A stretch of DNA of 64,000 bases, from the NCBI GenBank assembly GCA_052389435.1, contig JBQTIB010000032.1:34505-98504 (forward strand). The letters run 5' to 3'. This document shows positions 17,761-25,085 of this stretch, one piece after another. The DNA is from JBQTKD01 sp052389435 (lineage in GTDB: Bacteria > Actinomycetota > Actinomycetes > Sporichthyales > Sporichthyaceae). Position numbers and translations under genes: made by a program. The stretch's first letter is position 1, and each line of letters starts with the position of its first letter. Under the pieces are notes generated by a model. That model saw only the letters and a program-made list of their open reading frames with translations. It had not been told where the DNA came from and made no database searches.

Positions 17761-18189
17761 ATGGCGCGCGCATGGACCAACGAGTGGATGCTCAAGCAGC
17801 AGGAAGTTTGTCAGGCCAGTGCCGAGTTCCAGGACGAGGCCGAGGGCTACGACCGAGTCACCGTCCTGCACATCCTGGCCGACCCGGCCAAGGGCGTGGA
17901 GAGCGATCACTTCGTTGGCTTCAACCCGCCGACGATGACCACGGTGTGGGCCTCGGACAAGAACGAAGACCCGAACGCGGACTACATCATCGAGGGCACC
18001 TACCAGGACTGGTGGGCGGTCAACGAGGGCAAGAAGGGCCTCGTCGCGTCCCTGCTCGACCAATCGATCCTGCTGCGCGCCGGCAAGACCTCCTACATCG
18101 CGATGTTCGTCCCCGCGGTGGACATGTTCTTCACCCTCTCCCGCGGCGTGACCGAGTCCTACGACGGGGACTACAAGCCCGAGCGCTAG
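17761..18189 (+). CDS. SCP2-like protein 2
   Basis: 142 residues, ATG with AAGGAG at good spacing. The pattern is a helix-rich start (WTNEWMLKQQEVCQASAEF), beta strands (DRVTVLHILADP, MTTVWASDKN, YIIEGTYQDWWAVNEG) and a final SLLDQSILLRAGKTSYIAMF segment, similar to SCP2-type domains that bind hydrophobic ligands. It does not look like an MmoB-type effector; that role is filled by the gene at 19387-19692. It lies directly upstream of the CoM transferase, so binding of the alkene, epoxide or lipid is conceivable. Function is not established. Confidence 0.45.
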   Translation: MARAWTNEWMLKQQEVCQASAEFQDEAEGYDRVTVLHILADPAKGVESDHFVGFNPPTMTTVWASDKNEDPNADYIIEGTYQDWWAVNEGKKGLVASLLDQSILLRAGKTSYIAMFVPAVDMFFTLSRGVTESYDGDYKPER

Positions 18190-18235
18190 TCCCTCTCGGC
18201 TGACCGCCCCCCACACATAGGAGTAGGTGCACCAG

Positions 18236-19390
18236 GTGATCATCGACGGCAAGGACATCCTGATTCCGACCATGATGGTCGGCAACTACCCCAAGCCCCG
18301 TTGGTACAACGGCGCCGGGTACGCCACGGTCCCGCAGGGCAGCTTCGTGTCGGACTCGATCTCCTACGAGGCGTTCGAGGACTGCATCGCGGCGATCGTG
18401 AGCGATCAGGAACGCGCCGGGATCGACGTGATCTCCGACGGTCGCGTGTACGGCGGAGACACCCCCTACGCGGGGATCCTCTACTACTTCACCGACCGGC
18501 TGAAGGGCTACTCGCCCTACGGCCCGCCGCTGCAGCTCCCGCAGTACTCCTCGATGTACAGCCCGACGTGCGACGGCCCGGTGTCCCGCGGGGTGCCGTG
18601 GCTGTCCGCACAGCTGAAGTCGGTGAAGAAGTTCACCGACAAGCCGATCAAGATGCAGTACCTCGGCCTGGCCGGGGTGACCATGGGCACGAACAACAAG
18701 CACTACGAAGACATCAAGGACCTCTCCTTCGCCCTCGCCCGCGCCTACAACGAGGAGTTCAAGCAGATCTCCGAAGAGGGCGCGGCCATGATCCAGCTCG
18801 ACGAGTTCGCCTGGCACTACGGCCTGCGGCTCGGCGAATGGGAGAACGACGTCTTCAACACCGCCGTCGAGGGCGTCAACGCCAAGATTCTGACCCACGT
18901 CTGCTGGGGCAACTTCATGGGCACCAAGGGCTACCTGCCGTCGGGTCCCATGCACGGCGACAACCCCGAGCGCGAGGGCACCGACTACATTCCGGCGCTG
19001 CGCGACGCCGAGGACGTCACCGCCCGCTCGAGGGCCTGCTTCCCGCGGGCGCACGCCATGAAGATGGACGCGCTGAACTTCGAGATCGGCAACACCGGCT
19101 CGGGCGACCTCAAGCCGCTGAAGAAGGCCAACTGGGACCGCGACTTCGTGGCCGGCGTCATCGACGTCCGCTCCCTCGAGGTCGAGCCGGCGAGCGTCGT
19201 CGCGGACCGCATTCGGGACTGCCTCGAGGTGATCCCCGCCGAACGCCTCGGCGTGACCACCGACTGCGGCCTGATCAACCTGCCGCGCCTGATCGCCTTC
19301 GCCAAGCTCCGTTCGCTGGTGGAGGGAACCAAGATCGTGCGAGAAGAGATCAAGGCCAAGGCGGCCGCGGACGCCGGAGTGAGCGCATGA
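18236..19390 (+). CDS. Epoxyalkane:coenzyme M transferase-like, MetE-type zinc enzyme
   Basis: 384 residues of the MetE C-terminal (cobalamin-independent methionine synthase) superfamily. The start has a MVGNYPKPRW block and the length is close to XecA/EtnE (about 377), much shorter than MetE. The zinc ligands are visible as THVCW (His221, Cys223) and TTDCG (Cys344), matching the spacing I recall for XecA (His220, Cys222, Cys343). EaCoMT activates the thiol of coenzyme M to open an epoxide. A 2-KPCC homologue and monooxygenase subunits in the same operon support this over methionine synthesis. GTG 18236 was chosen; GTG 18227 is too close to the AGGAG site. A paralogue is at 55688-56818. Confidence 0.8.
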   Translation: MIIDGKDILIPTMMVGNYPKPRWYNGAGYATVPQGSFVSDSISYEAFEDCIAAIVSDQERAGIDVISDGRVYGGDTPYAGILYYFTDRLKGYSPYGPPLQLPQYSSMYSPTCDGPVSRGVPWLSAQLKSVKKFTDKPIKMQYLGLAGVTMGTNNKHYEDIKDLSFALARAYNEEFKQISEEGAAMIQLDEFAWHYGLRLGEWENDVFNTAVEGVNAKILTHVCWGNFMGTKGYLPSGPMHGDNPEREGTDYIPALRDAEDVTARSRACFPRAHAMKMDALNFEIGNTGSGDLKPLKKANWDRDFVAGVIDVRSLEVEPASVVADRIRDCLEVIPAERLGVTTDCGLINLPRLIAFAKLRSLVEGTKIVREEIKAKAAADAGVSA

Positions 19391-19692
19391 CCGACACCGC
19401 CACGACGCCGCTCGTCGGCGTGGAACTGATGCACGGAGACGAGGCCGAGGCCGTCCTGCTGGCGGCTCAGGAGGCGCAGGACACCGTGGTCGTCGACCGC
19501 AACGCCGCCGTGCTCATCGTCTCGGCTCCAGGCCGTCTGGAGATCGACCCCGCCGTGGTGCGCGAGCACCTCGGCCGGGACGACTGGGCCGGCCCGGACC
19601 TCCAGGTGATCATGGCCAGCTATTTCGGTTTCATCAGGCAGCTGGACGACGAGCGGATCATCCTCGAATGGATGCGCAAGGACGGAGGCTGA
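19387..19692 (+). CDS. MmoB/DmpM-type monooxygenase effector protein
   Basis: 101 residues, ATG overlapping the preceding stop. It follows the TmoD/DmpM pattern: an N-terminal VGVELMHGDEAEAVLLAA segment, then VVVDRNAAVLIVSAPGRLEID, a REHLGRDD turn and VIMASYFGFIRQLDDERI. Effector proteins bind the diiron hydroxylase and couple electron transfer to oxygen activation without a cofactor of their own. Its presence confirms that the genes at 21708-24371 encode a soluble diiron monooxygenase. It is separated from the hydroxylase genes by the ferredoxin and 2-KPCC-like genes. Confidence 0.8.
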   Translation: MTDTATTPLVGVELMHGDEAEAVLLAAQEAQDTVVVDRNAAVLIVSAPGRLEIDPAVVREHLGRDDWAGPDLQVIMASYFGFIRQLDDERIILEWMRKDGG

Positions 19693-19696
19693 CCGA

Positions 19697-20044
19697 ATGT
19701 CCGAACACAAGACGGTGCTCGTCTGCAACAACGTGGACTGCGCCGACCGCGGCTCCGAGCGGCTGCTGGACAAGCTCTACGACGCGGTCGAGAACACCGA
19801 CCTGCAGGTCGAGGTACGGGACTACCTGTGCTTTTCGGCCTGCGAAAAGGGCCCGAACGTCGTCGTCGTCGAAGACCGGATCTGGTACTCCGGCGTCGAT
19901 CCCGACGACGGCGCCGACCGCATCGTCGCCGAGCACCTCGAGGGCGGGGTTCCCGTGGCGGACTACACCGCCGATTCGGACAGCATCACCAAGAACTTGA
20001 TCTTCACCGTGCTGGACGCCGGGATCCTCCCCGGCTCCGTCTAG
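19697..20044 (+). CDS. Thioredoxin-fold [2Fe-2S] ferredoxin (NuoE-like)
   Basis: 115 residues with the thioredoxin-like [2Fe-2S] ferredoxin cysteine pattern: VCNNVDCADRGS near the start and YLCFSACEKGPNVVV in the middle (two cysteines, then C-x3-C). NuoE and HoxE subunits use this fold to pair with NuoF. Together with the NuoF-like protein of this operon it would form an NADH-to-hydroxylase chain, in place of the Rieske ferredoxin and FAD reductase (TmoC/TmoF) normally found with four-component monooxygenases. This pairing is inferred from gene context. Confidence 0.75.
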   Translation: MSEHKTVLVCNNVDCADRGSERLLDKLYDAVENTDLQVEVRDYLCFSACEKGPNVVVVEDRIWYSGVDPDDGADRIVAEHLEGGVPVADYTADSDSITKNLIFTVLDAGILPGSV

Positions 20045-20050
20045 AACAGC

Positions 20051-20072
20051 GGGGGCTGCGCCCCACGCCCCC
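20051..20072 (+). repeat. Intergenic hairpin followed by AGCCGATTG
   Basis: GGGGGC at 20051-20056 pairs with GCCCCC at 20067-20072, and AGCCGATTG follows at 20076-20084. The AGCCGATTG box is shared with structured copies A (17076-17164) and C (24413-24504), but the rest of those elements is absent. It may be a degenerate relative or chance. Confidence 0.3.
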
Positions 20073-20103
20073 ACAAGCCGATTGCTACAGGAGTCCACTG
20101 CCC

Positions 20104-21708
20104 ATGGACGTGTACGGAAAGTTCGTTTCGCTCGCCGAGTGGAAGGTCTTGATCGACGACCATCTCGAGAGGACCGAGGCGGGTGAGGTGCTCGAGCCGT
20201 TCTACAACCTCAAGCCCGACGCCCGCGAGGTCGTCTACGACGCGATCTTCGTCGGCGGCGGCGCCTCGGGTCGCTTCGGCACCGCGGCGCTGACCGCCCG
20301 CGGCGGCCGGGCACTCGTCATCGACAAGTGGCCGTTCCTCGGCGGTTCCTGCCCGCACGAGGCCTGCGTGCCGCACCACATCTTCTCCGAGGCGGCCCGC
20401 GAGCTCGACTACGCCCGGGAGTTCGCCGGCGAGTTCTGGTACCCGGAGTGGGACGCGACCAAGGCCTCGATCCTCGAGGTCCGGGACATGTTCATGAAGA
20501 ACCGGAACACCGGTCACTCGATCATGAACTTCCAGTCCAAGGAGCAGCTTGGCCTCGAGTTCATCCTCGGCGCGTGGGCGAACGTCCAGCCCAAGACCAA
20601 GGACTACTTCGAGGTCGAGGCCAACGGCGAAATCTTCAAGGCGCACAACCTCGTCCTGTGCGTCGGCGCGCGTCCGATCCCGCCGGCGATCCCCGGCATC
20701 GACCGGCCGGGCGTCTTCGACTGGTCCTCGATCCTGGACCACCTCGACTACGAGCCCAACCGCTGCGTCGTCATCGGTGGCGGCAAGACGGCGCTGGAGT
20801 ACGGCTCGTTCTTCCAGGCCACCGGCTGCCACACCACCTACCTTTCGCGCTCGCCGCTGATGGGCACCAAGGGCCTGCACCACGTCGACGCGGACATCCA
20901 AGAATTCGTGAAGCGGATGATCCTGCACCGCGGCAGCGACGTGCACGAAGGCGTCGAGCCGATCGAGTTCCTCGGCGAGTCCGACGACCCGACCAGCAAG
21001 CTCACCGGCGTGAAATACCGCGACGCCGACGGCAACACCCGCATCGTGGAAACGGACTTCGTGTTCCTCGGGCTCGGCGAGACCGCGCTGTCGCACCAGT
21101 TCGACGTCCTGGGCCTCGAACTCAACGACAAGAAGCAGATCGTCGTCGACCGGAAGATGCGCACCAGCGTTCCGGGCGTCTACGCCGCGGGCGACCTGAT
21201 CGACGGCCCGATGGAGATGTTCAAGGCCCGCAAGGCCGGCGTCTGCGCAGCCCGCCAGATCATGGGCGAGACCGACTACGAGTTCGACTACTCCGACTTC
21301 CCGGACTTCCTGCACACCACCTACGAAGTGGCGTGGACCGGCCTGTCCGAGGCCGAGGCCCGCGAGAAGTACGAGAACGTGATGGTCATTCAGATGCCAC
21401 CAAAGGGCGTCGCCCCCGAGGACTGCGGCCTGCCCGCCACCGACGGGTCGATGTTCTTCTCCTTCCTTCGCCCGGGCCTGAACGGCATCATCAAGTCCAT
21501 CATCGACGCGGACACCCGCAAGATCGTCGGGATGCACTCGGCCGGGTTCGGCAACAAGAACTCCTTCCAGTACCTCGACGTGCTGATCAAGCAGCCGGGC
21601 GGCTTCACCATCGACCAGATGGCCGAGGTCAACGAGCTGTTCCTGAACGACGGCTTCCCGCAGCTGCACCGGCTGCGGGCCGGGCAGAAGACCCTGAAGG
21701 ATCTGTAA
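20104..21708 (+). CDS. 2-ketopropyl-CoM oxidoreductase/carboxylase-like flavoenzyme
   Basis: 534 residues of the FAD/NAD(P) disulfide oxidoreductase family, closest by recollection to XecC (2-KPCC) of Xanthobacter. The redox pair is C-P-H-E-A-C at residues 83-88, keeping the histidine special to 2-KPCC. The CoM-binding arginines appear as GRFG (Arg57) and MEMFKARKAG. The MNFQSKEQ, VFLGLGE, NKNSFQYL and RLRAG blocks also agree. The catalytic His of ordinary family members is Phe (ELFLN, Phe513) as in 2-KPCC, but the position of 2-KPCC His506 is Phe518. 2-KPCC cleaves a keto-thioether and carboxylates the enolate; the missing His could change the outcome. Context with CoM transferases supports the call. 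Confidence 0.8.
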   Translation: MDVYGKFVSLAEWKVLIDDHLERTEAGEVLEPFYNLKPDAREVVYDAIFVGGGASGRFGTAALTARGGRALVIDKWPFLGGSCPHEACVPHHIFSEAARELDYAREFAGEFWYPEWDATKASILEVRDMFMKNRNTGHSIMNFQSKEQLGLEFILGAWANVQPKTKDYFEVEANGEIFKAHNLVLCVGARPIPPAIPGIDRPGVFDWSSILDHLDYEPNRCVVIGGGKTALEYGSFFQATGCHTTYLSRSPLMGTKGLHHVDADIQEFVKRMILHRGSDVHEGVEPIEFLGESDDPTSKLTGVKYRDADGNTRIVETDFVFLGLGETALSHQFDVLGLELNDKKQIVVDRKMRTSVPGVYAAGDLIDGPMEMFKARKAGVCAARQIMGETDYEFDYSDFPDFLHTTYEVAWTGLSEAEAREKYENVMVIQMPPKGVAPEDCGLPATDGSMFFSFLRPGLNGIIKSIIDADTRKIVGMHSAGFGNKNSFQYLDVLIKQPGGFTIDQMAEVNELFLNDGFPQLHRLRAGQKTLKDL

Positions 21709-22697
21709 TGGCCGCTCGTAAAACGTTCGTCTGGCTCTCCGGCCGCAAGCGGCCGCCGAGCGAGTACGAGGAGCTGTCCACCGGCATCCAGTGGAACGGC
21801 CTGCCCGTCTCCAAGACCACCGTTGGCCAGTGGAGCGAGGACAGTACCGAGCTGTCCACGGACTGGAACGCCTTCCGCGACCCGGGCGGCATGTACTACC
21901 GCAACTACGTCGTCGGCCAGGACGCGGTTGAGAAGCAGTTGGACGCGGCCTTTGCCCTGACCTCGGACGCCGACTTCATCTCGGCGATCGACCCCGAGTG
22001 GCGCGAGTCCCTCAAAGTCACCGTCGGGACGATGAGCTTCGTCCAGTGGGGCTCCTCGATGGCGCTGCAGCACGTGCTGCGCTTCACCCTCTCCCCGACC
22101 GTCGCGTGCGCCGTGCAGTTGCAGATCATGGACAAGCTGCGGGCCGCGGAACGCAGCGTGCAGTGGTTCGAACTGCTGAACCCCGAACTCTCGGTCGACG
22201 ACCTGCACGGCCTCTGGGACGAAGTCCCGGAGATCCAGCCGCTGCACCGGTTCATCGAGGAAATTCTCGTCGAAAAGGACTGGGGCAAGGTCCTGGTCGC
22301 GGTCAACCTCGTGCTCGGCGGGCTACTCGAGCCGTTCCTGCGCGAGCTGTACGTGCCCGGCGGTCGCGCCTACGGCGACTTCGCCACCTCGGCCCTCGGC
22401 ACGCACCTGGCCAAGGACGCCAAGCGGGCCGTCGTCTGGACCGACGCCTTCCTCGCCCAGTGCATGGCGGAGGAGGCCAACGCGACGGTCATCGCGGGCT
22501 GGGTGGACCACTACCTTCCCGCGGCCGCGGCGGCGATCGACGCGATCGTGGCCGCCCATCCGGCGGGAAACGTCGCAAAACGCGCCAGAAACGTTGCATC
22601 CGGCGAGCTACACGGCAGACTGAGCACGTTGAACGTGAAGTTGTCCGACGACGTCGTTGCGGCGTTGGAGTCCGGCACCGACCCGACCTCGGTATAG
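21708..22697 (+). CDS. Diiron monooxygenase hydroxylase, beta subunit
   Basis: 329 residues of the TmoE/DmpL-like beta subunit type: FVWLSGRKRPPSEYEELS at the start, then WNAFRDPGGMYYRNYV, and helical segments such as SFVQWGSSMALQHVLRF and MDKLRAAERSVQWF. Beta subunits share the ferritin-like fold of the alpha subunit but lack the iron ligands, as here. The ATG overlaps the stop of the 2-KPCC-like gene (TAATG), so the carboxylase-like enzyme and hydroxylase are coupled. Gene order (beta before alpha) differs from tmoABCDEF. Confidence 0.8.
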   Translation: MAARKTFVWLSGRKRPPSEYEELSTGIQWNGLPVSKTTVGQWSEDSTELSTDWNAFRDPGGMYYRNYVVGQDAVEKQLDAAFALTSDADFISAIDPEWRESLKVTVGTMSFVQWGSSMALQHVLRFTLSPTVACAVQLQIMDKLRAAERSVQWFELLNPELSVDDLHGLWDEVPEIQPLHRFIEEILVEKDWGKVLVAVNLVLGGLLEPFLRELYVPGGRAYGDFATSALGTHLAKDAKRAVVWTDAFLAQCMAEEANATVIAGWVDHYLPAAAAAIDAIVAAHPAGNVAKRARNVASGELHGRLSTLNVKLSDDVVAALESGTDPTSV

Positions 22698-22705
22698 GGG
22701 GACAC

Positions 22706-24115
22706 GTGAGCACCAAAACGCAGAGCCGTGCCAAGCAGCTCTACTGGAAGCCGTCCTACGTCGACCTGGACGCGATGTACCCGCCGCTGGCCTCCGCGGG
22801 CATCCACTTCGACGACTGGGACGCCTGGGACGACCCGTTCAACATCTCCTACCGCCAGTACATCGACCTGCAGGCGAAGAAGGAACTGGGCTTCCACCCC
22901 GTCCGCGACGCCTTCGAGCGGTACAAGGGCGACCAGCACGTGCCCGCGCGCTGGTACGACGGCATGAAGCTGGCCTTCCCGTTCCTGCAGACCGCCGAGG
23001 TCGCCGCCGGCCGTGCCCACGCTCGCACCGCGCGGTACGCCCCGGCACCCGCCCTCCGCGCCGCCGCGTTCTACCAGTCCATCGACGAGATGCGGCACTT
23101 CCAGAACCACATCTACGAGATGCGCACCTACAACCAGGCCGACACCGGGTTCGACAACTGGGCGGTCTGGCGGGACAACCACTTCTCGATGGGCCCGGCG
23201 CGGTACATCTACGAAGACCTGATGAACAGCGACAACATCTTCGAGTCGATCATGGCGCTGAACATCTGCGTCGAGGTCGTCTTCACCAACCTGATCTTCG
23301 TCGGCATCCCGTCGGTGGGCGCGCTCAACGGCGACACCGCCATGGCGCAGGAAATGCTCACCACCCAGTCCGACGAGACCCGCCACATGGCGATCGGCCA
23401 GTCGACGCTGCGTACCCTGCTGCGCGACGACCGCAACGTCGAGCAGCTGCAGTACTGGCTCGACAAGTGGTTCTGGCTCCAGCACCGCGCCGTCGCCGGA
23501 CCGATCGGCATGATCCCGGACTACTTCGCCAAGCGGAAGTACATCCCCTACCAGCAGATGTACCAGCGCTACGTGATCGACAACTTCATCGCCGGCATGG
23601 TCGACGACCTCGCGGAGTTCGGCCTCAAGCCGCCGCGGTTCCTCGACGACGCCAAGGCCGAGCTCCCGGACTACAGCCACACCCTGTACCGGACCCTGTT
23701 CCAGTACAAGAACGTCCTGTTCAACAAGATGTTCGTGCCGACCGATCACGACATGGAGTTCTTCACCGACCACTACCCGGACTTCGAAGCCAACCACGGC
23801 CAGTTCTGGCAGGAAGTCCGCGACGGCGACCCGAAGGACCTGCCGCAGCTTCCGATGCTGTGTCAGATGTGTGGTCTGCCGTGCGTGTTCCCGGTGCCCG
23901 AGCGGGCCAACGTGTTCTGCTCGATGTACGAGGGCAACGCCTTCTGGTTCTGCTCGAAGGGCTGCCAGTACATCTTCGACCACGAGCCGCACCGCTACGA
24001 GCACCGTGTGACGATGGAGAAGACGCTCAACGGCCTCGACGTGCCGGAGATCCGCAAGCGGATGGGCGTCGAAGCGAACATCGGCGGTCTGCTGACGGCG
24101 GAACAGGATGTCTAG
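22706..24115 (+). CDS. Diiron monooxygenase hydroxylase, alpha (catalytic) subunit
   Basis: 469 residues. The diiron ligands fit Glu98, Glu128, His131 (DEMRH), Glu190, Glu224 and His227 (DETRH), with spacing almost identical to toluene-4-monooxygenase (104/134/137/197/231/234, recalled). The C-terminus carries a YHS-type domain with six cysteines (386, 389, 393, 405, 416, 420), suggesting a bound metal. Such enzymes insert one oxygen atom into alkenes or aromatics. In a CoM operon alkene epoxidation is the most natural role, but aromatic or alkenyl-aromatic substrates are possible. GTG 22706 is chosen, 8 bases after the beta stop. The small subunit gene overlaps its end. Confidence 0.85.
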   Translation: MSTKTQSRAKQLYWKPSYVDLDAMYPPLASAGIHFDDWDAWDDPFNISYRQYIDLQAKKELGFHPVRDAFERYKGDQHVPARWYDGMKLAFPFLQTAEVAAGRAHARTARYAPAPALRAAAFYQSIDEMRHFQNHIYEMRTYNQADTGFDNWAVWRDNHFSMGPARYIYEDLMNSDNIFESIMALNICVEVVFTNLIFVGIPSVGALNGDTAMAQEMLTTQSDETRHMAIGQSTLRTLLRDDRNVEQLQYWLDKWFWLQHRAVAGPIGMIPDYFAKRKYIPYQQMYQRYVIDNFIAGMVDDLAEFGLKPPRFLDDAKAELPDYSHTLYRTLFQYKNVLFNKMFVPTDHDMEFFTDHYPDFEANHGQFWQEVRDGDPKDLPQLPMLCQMCGLPCVFPVPERANVFCSMYEGNAFWFCSKGCQYIFDHEPHRYEHRVTMEKTLNGLDVPEIRKRMGVEANIGGLLTAEQDV

Positions 24116-24371
24116 CGCGGTGGAGGACCAAGAAACTCTGCTGGTCTACGGACGCGCGGTCGGCGGCGCCACGCCTCCGCTGCTGATGAACCCGCCGCCG
24201 GACTGGACGGTGAAGTTCTTCACCAAGCTCGGCCAGCGCTCGCTGTACTGCAAGCTGCCCGGCACGGTGAACGCCTACCGCGCCAGCAACAACACCCTGC
24301 TCGACCCGGCCTCGACGCTGGGCGAGCTGGGCATGGTGCCCTACGAGTTGATCGAGTTCCGCTCCGAATAG
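24108..24371 (+). CDS. TmoB-like small (gamma) subunit of the monooxygenase
   Basis: 87 residues, overlapping the alpha-subunit gene by 8 bases. Overall similarity to TmoB is weak, but the size, a beta-grasp-like pattern and the ending STLGELGMVPYELIEF match the C-terminal TmoB pattern (a turn followed by Pro-x-Glu-Val/Leu-Ile). TmoB is the ubiquitin-like gamma subunit of four-component aromatic/alkene monooxygenases. It is the last gene of the operon. Confidence 0.6.
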   Translation: MSSAVEDQETLLVYGRAVGGATPPLLMNPPPDWTVKFFTKLGQRSLYCKLPGTVNAYRASNNTLLDPASTLGELGMVPYELIEFRSE

Positions 24372-24387
24372 GAACTCGACGCCAGAC

Positions 24388-24521
24388 TCAGGCCGCCGCG
24401 GGAGAACCTACCGGCTATTGTGGCGAGCGATGGGGGGCCCCGGTGAGGAACGCGCCGGGTCCCCCCTTCCGAGCCGATTGAGCCTGTTGAGCGAAGCGAT
24501 CACGCTCCCGCGGCGGCCTGA
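24388..24521 (+). repeat. 17-bp inverted repeat enclosing structured copy C
   Basis: TCAGGCCGCCGCGGGAG at 24388-24404 is the exact reverse complement of 24505-24521. The arms are 100 bases apart and frame the complete copy C of the structured repeat, so RNA read from the monooxygenase operon could fold into a long closing stem with the inner hairpin on top. It begins 16 bases after the last stop of the operon; operon termination or 3'-end protection is plausible. Confidence 0.55.
24413..24504 (+). repeat. Structured repeat, copy C (hairpin with GAGGAACG loop)
   Basis: 92 bases with the blocks GGCTATTGTGGCGAG, a 12-bp stem with one mismatch (24432-24443 with 24455-24466), a loop carrying GAGGAACG, then CCGAGCCGATTGAGCC, GTTGAGCGAAGCGA and CACG. 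It matches copy A (17076-17164) outside the stem; inside the stem the two copies differ in sequence but both pair. That is the pattern of a conserved RNA structure. It follows the last gene of the monooxygenase operon. Confidence 0.5.
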
Positions 24522-24824
24522 TCCATGTCCGGGTGCGAGATCCCGGTCGAGGCGGCGGCGGAGCCAAACTAGGCCGAACGTGTGGTCGCAGCCACCTATT
24601 CACCCCGGCAGGGACAGACGTGCACCCCCGCGGGATGATTCCCGATTTCGTCGCCAGCGGTCGTATTGGGCCATGGGTCCACGACCCAGGTCGTGCCAGT
24701 CGAACCGACGCCCTCGATCCGATTCTCGACTCGCTGTGGAGCGTCAGCGTTCTCCGCACGCACCGACCGCCTCCCTCTCATCCCCGGTTCTGGCGATCCG
24801 ACGGCACGAGTTGCCTCAGCCGAG

Positions 24825-25007
24825 ATGGATCGCCGTTTGTCGAGGAGAAGTCATGAGATCCATCGCGCAACGACGCGCCTTGCTCGTGCTGCCATCGCGG
24901 TCAGCGCGGCGCTGATGCTGTCCGCATGCGCCGGCGTCCTCGCCACATCATGTTCCTGTTGCTCCGAGCGGCCCGAAACCCGCGGCGTGCACGAACACTC
25001 CCGATAG
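24825..25007 (+). CDS. Possible small lipoprotein, 60 residues
   Basis: An ATG at 24825 opens a 60-residue frame with a basic start, a hydrophobic stretch and a good lipobox (LMLSAC), followed by a short cysteine-rich tail (TSCSCCSE). No clear ribosome site is seen. The stop is directly followed by a strong hairpin. The lipobox is the only real support, so this could be a true small gene or a remnant. Confidence 0.3.
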   Translation: MDRRLSRRSHEIHRATTRLARAAIAVSAALMLSACAGVLATSCSCCSERPETRGVHEHSR

Positions 25008-25054
25008 TGCAGTTCAGGTACGCCAAACCGGCGATTCGCGTACCCGAACTGCAC
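25007..25054. terminator. Strong hairpin between convergent units
   Basis: Bases 25007-25023 and 25038-25054 form a 17-position stem with one mismatch (GTGCAGTTC then GGTACGC against GCGTACC then GAACTGCAC) around a 14-base loop. It lies 31 bases beyond the stop of the minus-strand FabH-like gene and right after the small plus-strand frame, so it probably terminates transcription from both sides. Confidence 0.6.
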
Positions 25055-25085
25055 GATGGGCGGAGATGCGGGTGGGGCTTGGGCG

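Larger units (their letters stand above)
24372..25085. other. 714-base intergenic stretch between two convergent units
   Basis: No full-size gene is convincing here. It holds a 17-bp inverted repeat (24388-24404 with 24505-24521) enclosing structured copy C, a smaller CACGACC/GGTCGTG hairpin (24680-24695), a possible small lipoprotein gene (24825-25007) and a strong hairpin (25007-25054). Several open frames cross it but have Arg/Ser/Pro-rich random composition and no ribosome sites. Confidence 0.5.

Noticed and set aside
17761..18189. First considered as the MmoB/DmpM effector because of its place in the operon
   Set aside because: The effector pattern is much clearer in the gene at 19387-19692; this protein fits an SCP2-like layout better.
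18236..19390. Methionine synthase (MetE)
   Set aside because: Length is half of MetE and the genes around it (2-KPCC-like, monooxygenase, and ComA with the paralogue) point to CoM transfer. A methyltransferase role is not fully excluded.
24541..24700. Riboswitch in the gap after the monooxygenase operon
   Set aside because: Small hairpins occur but no conserved core of a riboswitch class I know could be recognised, and no gene follows on that strand.
24418..24915. 165-codon open frame in the intergenic stretch after the monooxygenase operon
   Set aside because: Composition is Arg/Ser/Pro-rich, there is no ribosome site, and it runs through the structured repeat.
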